A stretch of DNA of 64,000 nucleotides from Methylophilus aquaticus. GTDB lineage: Bacteria > Pseudomonadota > Gammaproteobacteria > Burkholderiales > Methylophilaceae. A program made the translations under genes and the position numbers. Within the stretch, counting starts at the first letter, position 1, and every line of letters begins with the position of its first letter. Shown here piece after piece: positions 56,235 to 64,000 of the stretch. The notes under the pieces were generated by a model, which did no database searches, was not told where the DNA came from, and was given only the letters and a program-made list of their open reading frames with translations. The stretch lies in contig NZ_JAVCAP010000021.1 of the NCBI RefSeq assembly GCF_030769565.1, forward strand, positions 115,000 through 178,999, given 5' to 3'.

Positions 56235-57584
56235 ATGCAAAATGAAGTCAAACAGCACATCCTCCATGCCATTGTGGCGGCCGTGCAACTGCCCAATGTC
56301 AGTGATATGGAGTTTGAAGCTTCGCTGACCGAGTTACGCGAACTGGCCAAAACATTGGGCTATAAGATTGTGCACACCTTTGTGCAAAAGCGCGCAGGTT
56401 TTGATATCACTGGCTATCTTGGCGTGGGCAAGCGCGAAGAGATTCGTGATTATGTGCGCAGTATGGCGGGTGACCCTGATGCACTCGAGTTTAATCCCGA
56501 GGCGCTGAATATTGAGGCGGTGCTGGTTGACCATGAGATTTCGCCGTCGCAGGCGCGTAACCTCGAAATTGAAGTCGGTTGCGAAGTAATGGACCGCACA
56601 ATGGTCATATTGGAGATTTTCCACCGTAATGCCCGCTCGCGTGCGGCGCGTGCACAGGTGGAGATTGCGCGGTTGGGCTATATGGCACCACGGTTGCGCG
56701 AGGCGGCCAAACTGGCTGGGCCACAAGGGCGGCAGCGTAGCGGGGCGGGTGGTCGTGGCGCAGGCGAGTCGCATACCGAGCTGGATAGGCGCAAGATTCG
56801 CGACCGCATTGCCGAGCTGCAACAAGAGATTGTGATCATGGATGGTGAGCGGCGGACGCAACGTGCGCGGCGTCAGGAGCGACAGACGATGGCGAGTGTG
56901 GCGCTGGTGGGCTATACCAATGCCGGTAAATCGACCTTGATGCGCGCGCTCACCGGTAGCGAGGTGCTGGTGGCGAACAAGCTGTTTGCCACGCTGGATA
57001 CCACGGTGCGTGCCTTGTACCCGGAAAGCGTGCCGCGTGTGCTGGTGAGCGATACCGTTGGTTTTATCAAAAACCTGCCGCATGGCCTGGTGGCATCTTT
57101 TAAATCCACACTGGATGAGGCACTCGATGCCGCACTGCTTTTGCATGTGATTGATGCCAGCGACCCTGGTTTTGAGCGTCAGCTTGAAGTCACAGATAAA
57201 GTGCTGGAGGAGATTGAAGCCGACACCGTGCCGCGGATTCGCGTATTCAACAAGATCGACTTCGTGGGTGATGCAACTGCGCAAGCCGAGTGCGAAGCGG
57301 CGCTGCGCCTCAAATATCCCGATTGTATCGTCATGAGTGCGCGACGCCCGGAAGAAGTCGCCATGCTGCGCCAGAAGATTGTCGACTTTTTTCAGCAGGA
57401 CTTGGTAGAAACCGAGCTTTTTCTGCCCTGGTCAGCCCAGCAACTCCGCGGCAAAATTTACAGCACCTGCCAGGTATTGGGCGAACGCTCAGAGGACGAA
57501 GGCGCCTTCTTTACTGTCCGTGGGGAGCTGAATGATATTAATAGTCTGCGTGAACATGTCTTGCTGCTTCAATCAGCGATCTAG
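56235..57584 (+). CDS. hflX: GTPase HflX
   Basis: 449 residues from ATG 56235; a TTG start at 56187 would add sixteen non-conserved residues. N-terminal HflX domain (GKREEIRDYV, DHEISPSQARNLE), a coiled-coil linker with GAGESHTELDRRKIRDRI, then the G domain: G1 GYTNAGKST, G2 TLDTT, G3 DTVGFI, G4 NKID. Ribosome-splitting GTPase for stalled 70S, important in heat and antibiotic stress. Not in the usual hfq-hflX-hflK cluster. Confidence 0.95.
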   Translation: MQNEVKQHILHAIVAAVQLPNVSDMEFEASLTELRELAKTLGYKIVHTFVQKRAGFDITGYLGVGKREEIRDYVRSMAGDPDALEFNPEALNIEAVLVDHEISPSQARNLEIEVGCEVMDRTMVILEIFHRNARSRAARAQVEIARLGYMAPRLREAAKLAGPQGRQRSGAGGRGAGESHTELDRRKIRDRIAELQQEIVIMDGERRTQRARRQERQTMASVALVGYTNAGKSTLMRALTGSEVLVANKLFATLDTTVRALYPESVPRVLVSDTVGFIKNLPHGLVASFKSTLDEALDAALLLHVIDASDPGFERQLEVTDKVLEEIEADTVPRIRVFNKIDFVGDATAQAECEAALRLKYPDCIVMSARRPEEVAMLRQKIVDFFQQDLVETELFLPWSAQQLRGKIYSTCQVLGERSEDEGAFFTVRGELNDINSLREHVLLLQSAI

Positions 57585-57696
57585 AAACTGAGACTGTATC
57601 CATGGCACTTTGTGCCGACTCCGTTGTTCACTCAAGACAATATTTGAACATTTGCAAGACTTAGTATTGCGTTTGTGGATAAGTGTTGGTTATCAT

Positions 57697-57711
57697 TGAT
57701 AATGATTCTTA
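57697..57711 (+). promoter_or_regulatory. Fur box upstream of fecI-like gene (module 2)
   Basis: TGATAATGATTCTTA: first half perfect, second 5 of 7 against TGATAAT-N-ATTATCA; further overlapping TTATCATT sequence lies immediately 5'. It is 15 bases before the start codon. Confidence 0.75.
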
Positions 57712-57725
57712 TTAACATGTAAATT

Positions 57726-58241
57726 ATGTCTATGCCTGATCCCGGGATGCACCACGGAGTCCAACAGCAGTTGCACCATTTGTACAGCCATCATCATGGC
57801 TGGTTAAATGCGTGGCTTCGTAAAAAATTATCCTGTCAGCACACCGCAGCTGATTTGGCGCAAGATACTTTCTTGCGGGTCATCATTTCTGACAGAAGGC
57901 CATTGCCTGAGCAGGCGCGCGCGTATTTAACCCAGATTGCCAAAGGTTTGATGATTGATCTGTATCGACGTCAACGCCTGGAGTTGGCATATCACGAATG
58001 GTTGTTGCATTTATCACCGGTCGAGGTGCCTTCGCCAGAGCAGCAGGCCGTTGCATTGCAAAGCCTGATACAACTCGACAAAGTGCTTGATCAGCTACCT
58101 GCCAAAGTGCGCGAGACATTTATCCTGTCACGTTTTGAGCAACTGACTTACAGTCAAATAGCCAAGCGGCAAGGTATTTCTGTGGGGGCGGTGCGCAAGT
58201 ACATGCTCAAAGCAACACAAGCGTGCCTGGAGATGTTATGA
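57726..58241 (+). CDS. FecI-family ECF sigma factor (module 2)
   Basis: 171 residues. Region 2 (QHTAADLAQDTFLRVIIS) and region 4 (ETFILSRFEQLTYSQIAKRQGISVGAVRKYM) intact. Paired with the following fecR gene (4-base ATGA overlap) and the STN receptor at 59307. Independent of module 1: the two sigma factors share only family-level similarity. Confidence 0.92.
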   Translation: MSMPDPGMHHGVQQQLHHLYSHHHGWLNAWLRKKLSCQHTAADLAQDTFLRVIISDRRPLPEQARAYLTQIAKGLMIDLYRRQRLELAYHEWLLHLSPVEVPSPEQQAVALQSLIQLDKVLDQLPAKVRETFILSRFEQLTYSQIAKRQGISVGAVRKYMLKATQACLEML

Positions 58242-59206
58242 ACCAGCCCCAAGCGATCAGTACCGCGGTTGACTATGTCTCATTGCAGCAAGAGGCACTG
58301 GAATGGCAAGTGATGTTGTGGTCAGGAGAAGTGACCACCGAGCAGCAGCATGCATTCGAGGGGTGGTTAAGTCGGAGCACGCTGCATCAACAGGTATGGT
58401 CTGAGATGAAAACCGTGCAACAAAAGCTGCAATTGGTCCCTCAGACCAGCATCGTGCTTGCGAGAGACAAGCTGCCTTCTGCCAAGCGACGTCGATTATT
58501 GCAAATGCTGGGTCTGGCCGCTGTAACCGGAGGCGCTGTACCCGTTTTGCGCCAAAGCGAGGCATGGCAAACACTGGCTGCTGATTATCGTACGTATACC
58601 GGGCAGCAAGAAAAGATCCAATTGGCAGATGGTAGTCAGTTGATGATGAACACCTCAACGGCAGTCGATATTGCCTTTAGTGCGCGTGAACGTAAACTGG
58701 TACTACACGAAGGCGAGATTTACATCACTACAGCGCCGGATGTGACACAGGCAAGGCCGTTGCTGGTGCAAACGCGACATGGCACAGCCACTGCGTTAGG
58801 GACGCAATTCAATGTCCGTTTAAAGCAGCACGAAACCCGAGTCTCCGTTTATGAGGGTGCAGCCAAACTCCAGTCATACAATCGGTTGCATAGTCTTACC
58901 CTTGCCAGTGGCATGCAGGCAGGCCTATTGCCCGGCGCCCTGACAACAGCGACCTCCAATGGCAATGAAAGCGCCTGGCTGGATGGCAAGCTGGTGGCAG
59001 AGCAATTGCGCTTAGGTGATTTTCTGGATGAGTTAAGCCGTTATCGCGTGGGGGTGATTCGATATGACCAGTCCGTCGCCAATATGCGGGTATCCGGAGT
59101 ATTTCCGTTACCGGATACTGATCGGGTATTGCAGTCATTGTTGCAAGCCTTGCCTTTACGTGTTGATTATTTTTCACGTTATTGGGTCACCGTGCATGCC
59201 GCTTAA
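58238..59206 (+). CDS. FecR-family anti-sigma regulator (module 2)
   Basis: 322 residues from ATG 58238, the start that gives the ATGA overlap. N-terminal DUF4880-like region (QEALEWQVMLWSGEVTTEQQ), a short membrane helix near 93-108 (LLQMLGLAAVTGGAVPVL), and periplasmic FecR domain (LADGSQLMMNTSTAVDIAF, LHEGEIYIT). Transfers siderophore binding from the receptor to the sigma factor. Confidence 0.92.
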   Translation: MNQPQAISTAVDYVSLQQEALEWQVMLWSGEVTTEQQHAFEGWLSRSTLHQQVWSEMKTVQQKLQLVPQTSIVLARDKLPSAKRRRLLQMLGLAAVTGGAVPVLRQSEAWQTLAADYRTYTGQQEKIQLADGSQLMMNTSTAVDIAFSARERKLVLHEGEIYITTAPDVTQARPLLVQTRHGTATALGTQFNVRLKQHETRVSVYEGAAKLQSYNRLHSLTLASGMQAGLLPGALTTATSNGNESAWLDGKLVAEQLRLGDFLDELSRYRVGVIRYDQSVANMRVSGVFPLPDTDRVLQSLLQALPLRVDYFSRYWVTVHAA

Positions 59207-59306
59207 CGATTGTCAGCTTAAGTAAAAAATAGCTTGCAGCGTAGCACTTTTGTTTTTTTATTCGGAAAGGAAGTGAAGACTACTTTTCAATGAGGAAATA
59301 ATAATC

Positions 59307-61754
59307 ATGACTCACCCCGCTCATCGTCAGGCAGCGTTGCCTGCATTCCGCATCAGCCAGCTCGCTGGTTTGCTTTTACTCTCCGGTTTTGTCTCCATGG
59401 CCTACATGCCGCACGCATATGCTGAAGCAGTCCAGGAAAACCGTTCCTCTTTGCAGGCGTTTAATATCGCTGCTGGAGCCATGGATCAGGTCCTGAATGC
59501 TTATGCCAGACAAGCTGGCATCCTGCTGGTGATCGATGCCAGCTTGACTCAGGGCAAGCAAAGCCGTGGTTTGTATGGACAGTATGATGTATTGCAGGGC
59601 CTGAATGCCATTTTGACTGGCAGTGGTTTGCAGGCAGTGGTACAGGGGAATGGCAGCTATAAATTGCAGAAAGCCTCGCAGCCGCTCTCCACCACATCAG
59701 AGGCGGTGGATACTCTGCCAGAAGTGGCAGTGTCCGATACCCGAGTAGCAGACAGGCATTCGATCTATGCCGGCGCACAGGTGGCGCGCGATGGTCGTGC
59801 CGGCATCCTTGGTGAGCGTAATTTTATGGATGTCCCGTTCAATGTGACTAACTATACGGCTGAGGTCATCGCCAATCAACAGGCACGCAGTATCGGTGAT
59901 GTTTTGCAAAATGATCCTTCGGTGCGGCAAGTCAGTGCCCGTACCAATATCAACGAAGACTTTTCCATTCGCGGGTTTACCGTTGCCAGCCAGGACATTG
60001 CCTTGAATGGCATGTATGGCCTGATGCCTTATTTCCGGGTGCCTGTAGAAATGGCTGAACGTATCGAAGTGCTCAAAGGCCCCAGCGCATTGTTAAATGG
60101 TATGCCGCCGAGCGGGAATGTGGGCGGCAGCATCAACATTGTGCCCAAACGCGCGGGTGATCAGGCTTTGAGCCGGTTTGGTGTCACCTACATGAGTGAT
60201 TCCGTCTATGGCGGGACGGCAGATTTGGGCCGTCGCTTTGGTGAAAATAACGCGTTTGGCGTGCGTTTGAATGGCATGTATCGCAAGGGAGATACTGCGA
60301 TTGATCAACAGCAGCTGGAAGAGTTTATGGGGAGCCTGGCACTGGATTATCGTGGTGAGCGTTTACGGGTAACCGCTGACTTTATTAATCAGCAAGAGAC
60401 CATTGATAAAGTGGTCCGCCAATTTACAGCGGGTGCTGCTTTGACCAAAATGCCTGGCGCCCCTGACAACGCGCTCAATTACCCGGGCTATGGCTACTCG
60501 CAAATGAAAGACCGCTCTATGGTCTTGCGGGGCGAGTATGACGTGACCGATGCTGTGATGGTATACGCCGGTGTTGGTAGCCGTAATAGCCAGATGGACG
60601 CGGTGGCTGGTAACCCGACGCTCACCAGCGCGAACGGCAACTATAACTCCACTGCCATGTGGCAATTGTTTGAAGTCAAGTCAGAATCTTTTGAAGCGGG
60701 TAGTCGCCTTAAATTCAATACTGGCTCGGTCGCTCACCAAGTGAGTGTGGGGGCAACCAAAGTCATCCAGAATACAAATATTCATTTCGTTCCCCTGTCG
60801 GGTACGATCAATGGCAACATTTTTGCGCCAGTCTATATTGACACGCCCAGTACATCTGGTCTGAGTGACAATAAAGTCAGGTACGGTGCGATGACACTGA
60901 CCAGTTATGCACTGGCTGATACCCTGATGTTTCTGGATGAAACAGTACAGGTCACCTTAGGGGCCAGGCACCAGAGCGTCGAGCAACAAGCCTATAACTT
61001 TGTCACCGGTGCTAAATCCGGCCCGGGGTACGATAAAGGCGCCCTGACGCCAGTGGCGGGCGTCGTCTTCAAGCCACAAGAAAACGTCTCTCTATATGCC
61101 AATTATATTGAAGGCTTAAGCCAGGGCCAGGTGGCTCCAGTTGGCACAAGCAACTCCGGACAGATCTTTTCGCCTTATAAGACCAAGCAGAAAGAAGCTG
61201 GTGTCAAAGTGGATTGGGGCAATATTGCTACCACCGTGAGTGTGTTTGAAATCGAGCGTCCTAGCGCAGTAACGACGAACGGGACCTACCGGGTGAGTGG
61301 CGAGCAGCGAAACCGTGGTGTGGAGTTTAATGTATTTGGTGAGGTGGCTTCGGGGGTACGCTTGCTTGGGGGCAGTGCCTATACACAAGGCAAGCTGGTA
61401 AAAAGCGGTAATGATGGCGAGTTTAACGGGAATACTGCGGTGGGTGTCCCTGACTGGCAAGTGAGTTTGGGCGGTGAGTGGGATCCGGTGCCTGTTCCCG
61501 GCCTGACACTTACCTCCAGGGTGATTTACACCAGCAAGCAATATGTGGATCAAGCCAATCAGCTTTCCATTTCTAGTATTACCCGCTTTGACCTGGGTGC
61601 CCGTTACAAAACCGTTTTGAATACGACCCCGGTGACCTTGCGTGCCAATATTGAAAACCTGTTTAACCGGGATTACTGGAATACCTCTAATGAAGGCTAT
61701 ATTTATCTGGGAATGCCGCGAACCTTGCTGTTATCAGCGACCGCTGATTTCTAA
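59307..61754 (+). CDS. TonB-dependent siderophore receptor with STN domain (module 2)
   Basis: 815 residues. Signal peptide to about residue 33 (AYAEA), STN domain (AFNIAAGAMDQVLNAYARQ, GILLVIDASLTQG), plug (MDVPFNVTNYTAEVIANQQA, RIEVLKGPSALLNGMPPSG) and barrel ending in Phe (SATADF). FhuE/ferrichrome-like. GAGGAA precedes the ATG by about ten bases. The STN domain implies transcriptional control through the adjacent FecR-FecI pair. Confidence 0.93.
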   Translation: MTHPAHRQAALPAFRISQLAGLLLLSGFVSMAYMPHAYAEAVQENRSSLQAFNIAAGAMDQVLNAYARQAGILLVIDASLTQGKQSRGLYGQYDVLQGLNAILTGSGLQAVVQGNGSYKLQKASQPLSTTSEAVDTLPEVAVSDTRVADRHSIYAGAQVARDGRAGILGERNFMDVPFNVTNYTAEVIANQQARSIGDVLQNDPSVRQVSARTNINEDFSIRGFTVASQDIALNGMYGLMPYFRVPVEMAERIEVLKGPSALLNGMPPSGNVGGSINIVPKRAGDQALSRFGVTYMSDSVYGGTADLGRRFGENNAFGVRLNGMYRKGDTAIDQQQLEEFMGSLALDYRGERLRVTADFINQQETIDKVVRQFTAGAALTKMPGAPDNALNYPGYGYSQMKDRSMVLRGEYDVTDAVMVYAGVGSRNSQMDAVAGNPTLTSANGNYNSTAMWQLFEVKSESFEAGSRLKFNTGSVAHQVSVGATKVIQNTNIHFVPLSGTINGNIFAPVYIDTPSTSGLSDNKVRYGAMTLTSYALADTLMFLDETVQVTLGARHQSVEQQAYNFVTGAKSGPGYDKGALTPVAGVVFKPQENVSLYANYIEGLSQGQVAPVGTSNSGQIFSPYKTKQKEAGVKVDWGNIATTVSVFEIERPSAVTTNGTYRVSGEQRNRGVEFNVFGEVASGVRLLGGSAYTQGKLVKSGNDGEFNGNTAVGVPDWQVSLGGEWDPVPVPGLTLTSRVIYTSKQYVDQANQLSISSITRFDLGARYKTVLNTTPVTLRANIENLFNRDYWNTSNEGYIYLGMPRTLLLSATADF

Positions 61755-61788
61755 GCCAGATCAAGGATAAACGAGGACTCACCACAGC

Positions 61789-62937
61789 ATGAGCATACGC
61801 AAATGGTATTTGATTCATAAATGGACCAGTCTGGTCTGCACAGCGTTTTTGCTCATGCTGTGCCTGACTGGGCTTCCGCTCATCTTTCATGAAGAAATCG
61901 AACATTTCACCGGCGTGGTGGAAGCACCTCCTATGCCGGAAGGAACACCCAATGCCAGCATGGATGCGGTGGCGCAAGCTGCCCGTGAACAGCGGCCGCA
62001 CGAGGTGATTCGTTTCATGTTCTGGCAGCAGGACGAGCATCCTGATGTCACGCTGGTATCCATGGCCAAATCCATGGATGCTTCGCCTGATGATTCAAAT
62101 CTCGTACTGGTAGATTCACGGACAGCCAAGGTGCTAGATGCCCCACCGCCAGACCATGGGTTTATGTACGTCATGCTGAAACTGCATGTCGACATGTTTG
62201 CCGGCTTGCCGGGGATGCTGTTTCTGGGCCTCATGGGTTTGCTGTTTGCAGTGGCTATTATTTCGGGCATTGTGTTGTATCACCCGTTTATGCGGCGGCT
62301 GGATTTCGGGACAATACGTCGTGAGAAACAGGCCAGGTTGAAATGGCTGGATGTCCATAACCTGCTGGGCGTGGCTACCTTAGTATGGGCACTGGTGGTG
62401 GGAGTCACCGGCACGATCAATACCTTGAGCCAGATTGTGATTATGGTTTGGCAAAGCGACCAAATGGCCGACATGGTCGCGCCTTACAAGGGGTTGCCAC
62501 CTCCCGCCAGGCTTGGCTCTTTGCAGGCTGCAATTGAGGTTGCCAAACGCGCCGTTCCGGATATGGACGTCAGTTTTGTCGCATATCCGGGCAGCATGTT
62601 TTCCAGCCCCCATCATTACACGGTATTCATGAAAGGGAACACACCCGTTACCTCGCGTTTGTTGCGCCCGGCACTGATTGATGCACAGACATCGCAGTTA
62701 ACGGATACACGGGAAATGCCCTGGTATGTAAAAACGCTATTGCTGTCACAACCACTACATTTTGGGGATTATGGCGGATTGCCTTTAAAAGTCATCTGGA
62801 CTTTGCTGGACCTGGTAACGATCGTGGTATTAGCAAGTGGGCTATATCTCTGGATCAAGCGTCGGCAGCATACCGAGCAGCGTATGACTGAGCTTGAGCA
62901 TAAGCATGCCGCGATCGCGAAAGGGAACGGGCTATGA
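61789..62937 (+). CDS. PepSY-associated TM protein (module 2)
   Basis: 382 residues, four membrane helices (LVCTAFLLMLCLTGLPLIF, GLMGLLFAVAIISGIVLYH, LGVATLVWALVVGVTGTIN, LLDLVTIVVLASGLYLWI) and two PepSY-type periplasmic regions. Conserved His in HKWTS and DVHNLLGV could bind haem, as in inner-membrane ferric-siderophore reductases. 35 bases after the receptor gene and overlapping the next small gene by four bases. Confidence 0.9.
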   Translation: MSIRKWYLIHKWTSLVCTAFLLMLCLTGLPLIFHEEIEHFTGVVEAPPMPEGTPNASMDAVAQAAREQRPHEVIRFMFWQQDEHPDVTLVSMAKSMDASPDDSNLVLVDSRTAKVLDAPPPDHGFMYVMLKLHVDMFAGLPGMLFLGLMGLLFAVAIISGIVLYHPFMRRLDFGTIRREKQARLKWLDVHNLLGVATLVWALVVGVTGTINTLSQIVIMVWQSDQMADMVAPYKGLPPPARLGSLQAAIEVAKRAVPDMDVSFVAYPGSMFSSPHHYTVFMKGNTPVTSRLLRPALIDAQTSQLTDTREMPWYVKTLLLSQPLHFGDYGGLPLKVIWTLLDLVTIVVLASGLYLWIKRRQHTEQRMTELEHKHAAIAKGNGL

Positions 62938-63101
62938 ATAAGCGGTTTATCGATATCTGGGGCTGGCCTATTGTGCTTTCGCTGCTCACTATCTTCGGCC
63001 TGCTGTCTGCGCTATTGGGAACGGGCATCTGGCATTGGCTATCGTGGGCTAGCATGGCTTTTCCACTGATAGTGACGGGATATTATTGGAGAAAAGATTG
63101 A
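62934..63101 (+). CDS. Small two-helix membrane protein at end of iron operon
   Basis: 55 residues: MNKRFIDIWGWPIVLSLLTI and a second helix ending in TGYYWRKD. ATGA overlap with the PepSY gene means it is translationally coupled. Length and position match small conserved proteins that close TonB-PepSY operons, but I do not know its function. Too short to be found by a 60-residue cutoff. Confidence 0.75.
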   Translation: MNKRFIDIWGWPIVLSLLTIFGLLSALLGTGIWHWLSWASMAFPLIVTGYYWRKD

Positions 63102-63179
63102 GGCGGTAATCAGCTATACAATAAGCCATAAAAAAACATGTCACCGGTAGCTTTTTATTTGAGAGCAGCGCAATTCTGG

Positions 63180-64000
63180 CTAAGATACGTTTGACTGCGC
63201 CAAATCAATAAACGCCTGCACATAATCAATCTGAATATCCGCCTCTCGTATGCCGAGGTAAATCTGCTTGGCAATGCCTTGCTTGCCTAGCTTGACTGGC
63301 ACCACAGCAAAGCGGGGTTGAGATTCTTCCACCAGCCAGCGCGGCAAGGCGGCGACACCGCGGCCGCTGGCGACCATTTGCAGCATGATGTCGGTGGTTT
63401 CTATCGGTTTGTGCACGTGCGGACTAATCCCAGCGGGTTGTAGAAACTGGTTGTAAATATCCAGCCGGTCGAGTTCTACCGGATAAGTAATCAACGTCTC
63501 TTGCGTCAACTGCTCAGGTAACACGTACTCTAAGCTTGCCAGCGCATGCTGGCTGTTCACCACCAGTACCTGTTCATAATCAAATACGGGTTGAAACAGC
63601 AGGCCAGGTTTATACAGCGGGTCGGGTGTGACCAGCATATCAATCTCATAGCCAAACAGCGCGCCGATGCCGCCAAACTGGAACTTCTGTTTGACGTCTA
63701 CATCCACATCCGGCCAGTCGGCCAGGTAGGGCGACACCACCTTAAGTAGCCATTGATAACACGGGTGGCACTCCATGCCGATGCGCAAAGTGCCGCGTTC
63801 GCCCTGGGCAAACTGGCGCAGACGTTCTTCTGCCAGTGAAAGTTGTGGCAGCAAGCGGTTAGCGACTGCCAAAAGATAATGTCCGGCCTGGGTCAGGCGC
63901 AAGCTGCGGCCTTCACGCAGCCAGATGTCGGTGCCTAATTGCTGCTCCAGTTTTTTCATCGAATGGCTGAGAGCCGATTGCGTTAGGAACAACTTTTCAG
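63180..64000 (-). CDS. metR: MetR-like LysR regulator, N-terminus beyond window
   Basis: Frame open at the right edge; about 273 residues seen. It begins inside the HTH (LTQSALSHSMKKLEQQLG), missing roughly the first 20-30 residues. The ligand-binding domain has RIGMECHPCYQWL, matching the ECH-C-QWL motif of MetR, followed by DMLVTPDPLYKPGLLFQPVFDYE. MetR uses homocysteine to control methionine-synthesis genes such as metE, metH. Confidence 0.88.
   Translation of the reverse strand, partial: EKLFLTQSALSHSMKKLEQQLGTDIWLREGRSLRLTQAGHYLLAVANRLLPQLSLAEERLRQFAQGERGTLRIGMECHPCYQWLLKVVSPYLADWPDVDVDVKQKFQFGGIGALFGYEIDMLVTPDPLYKPGLLFQPVFDYEQVLVVNSQHALASLEYVLPEQLTQETLITYPVELDRLDIYNQFLQPAGISPHVHKPIETTDIMLQMVASGRGVAALPRWLVEESQPRFAVVPVKLGKQGIAKQIYLGIREADIQIDYVQAFIDLAQSNVS

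Noticed and set aside
56334-57284. 316-residue open frame opposite hflX
   Set aside because: Antisense shadow of a fully conserved GTPase; no domain or ribosome site.

Overview
The window looks like chromosomal DNA of a Gram-negative betaproteobacterium. Gene content and protein style (RhlE, YgiQ, GluQRS, Hsp33, HflX, MetR, AcrAB-OprM-type pump, many TonB receptors, GGDEF proteins) fit the Nitrosomonadales, and a methylotroph of the Methylophilaceae is my best guess, but no methylotrophy gene is present to prove it. No rRNA, tRNA, CRISPR array, insertion sequence or prophage was found.

Layout. 1-1.8 kb: 5' part of a Cache-HAMP-PAS-GGDEF signalling protein (-). 2.2-4.4 kb: YgiQ radical SAM protein. 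4.4-9.2 kb: a tight (-) operon of an M15/endolysin-like peptidase, a membrane-embedded patatin/cPLA2-like phospholipase and a PhoD-like phosphatase. 9.5-17.8 kb: TraB/GumN protein, then an envelope-stress-like block: DUF883, DUF1469, a NarL-type regulator, a lone receiver and a small membrane protein on (-); a CHASE3 histidine kinase, an EF-hand/BON protein and a BON protein on (+); a lipocalin and a GAF-GGDEF cyclase on (-). 18-28 kb: housekeeping and RNA genes (YaiI, RhlE, SMR exporter, RsuA-like, TrmH-like, Hsp33, GluQRS) with a Fur-controlled siderophore receptor. 28-29.4 kb: ammonium transporter preceded by a clear sigma-54 promoter and an NtrC-like site.

29.5-36.8 kb holds the main accessory locus: four overlapping or abutting (-) genes encoding a type I Zorya anti-phage system, ZorA (MotA-like stator with long coiled-coil tail), ZorB (MotB-like, TM Asp plus OmpA domain), ZorC (EH-signature) and ZorD (SNF2 helicase with a C-terminal Mrr-like nuclease). 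It is visibly richer in A+T than its flanks and sits between terminators of amt and chrA, as expected for an acquired cassette.

37-48 kb: chromate transporter, then an iron-uptake block (STN-TonB receptor, DUF3649, PepSY protein, DUF3325, FecR, FecI with Fur box) and a YbaL-type K+/H+ antiporter. 47.4-53.9 kb: a divergent TetR regulator and RND efflux operon with a 28-bp palindromic operator over the pump promoter. 54-56 kb: a second, lower-GC insert with two unfamiliar genes, a protein ending in a DUF3883/NOV_C nuclease-like domain and a protein with an amphipathic or membrane segment that resembles Abi-type effectors; this pair is a plausible uncharacterised defence element. 56-63 kb: HflX and a second FecI-FecR-TonB-PepSY iron module with a Fur box and a 55-residue membrane protein as its last gene. 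The window closes in a MetR-type LysR regulator.
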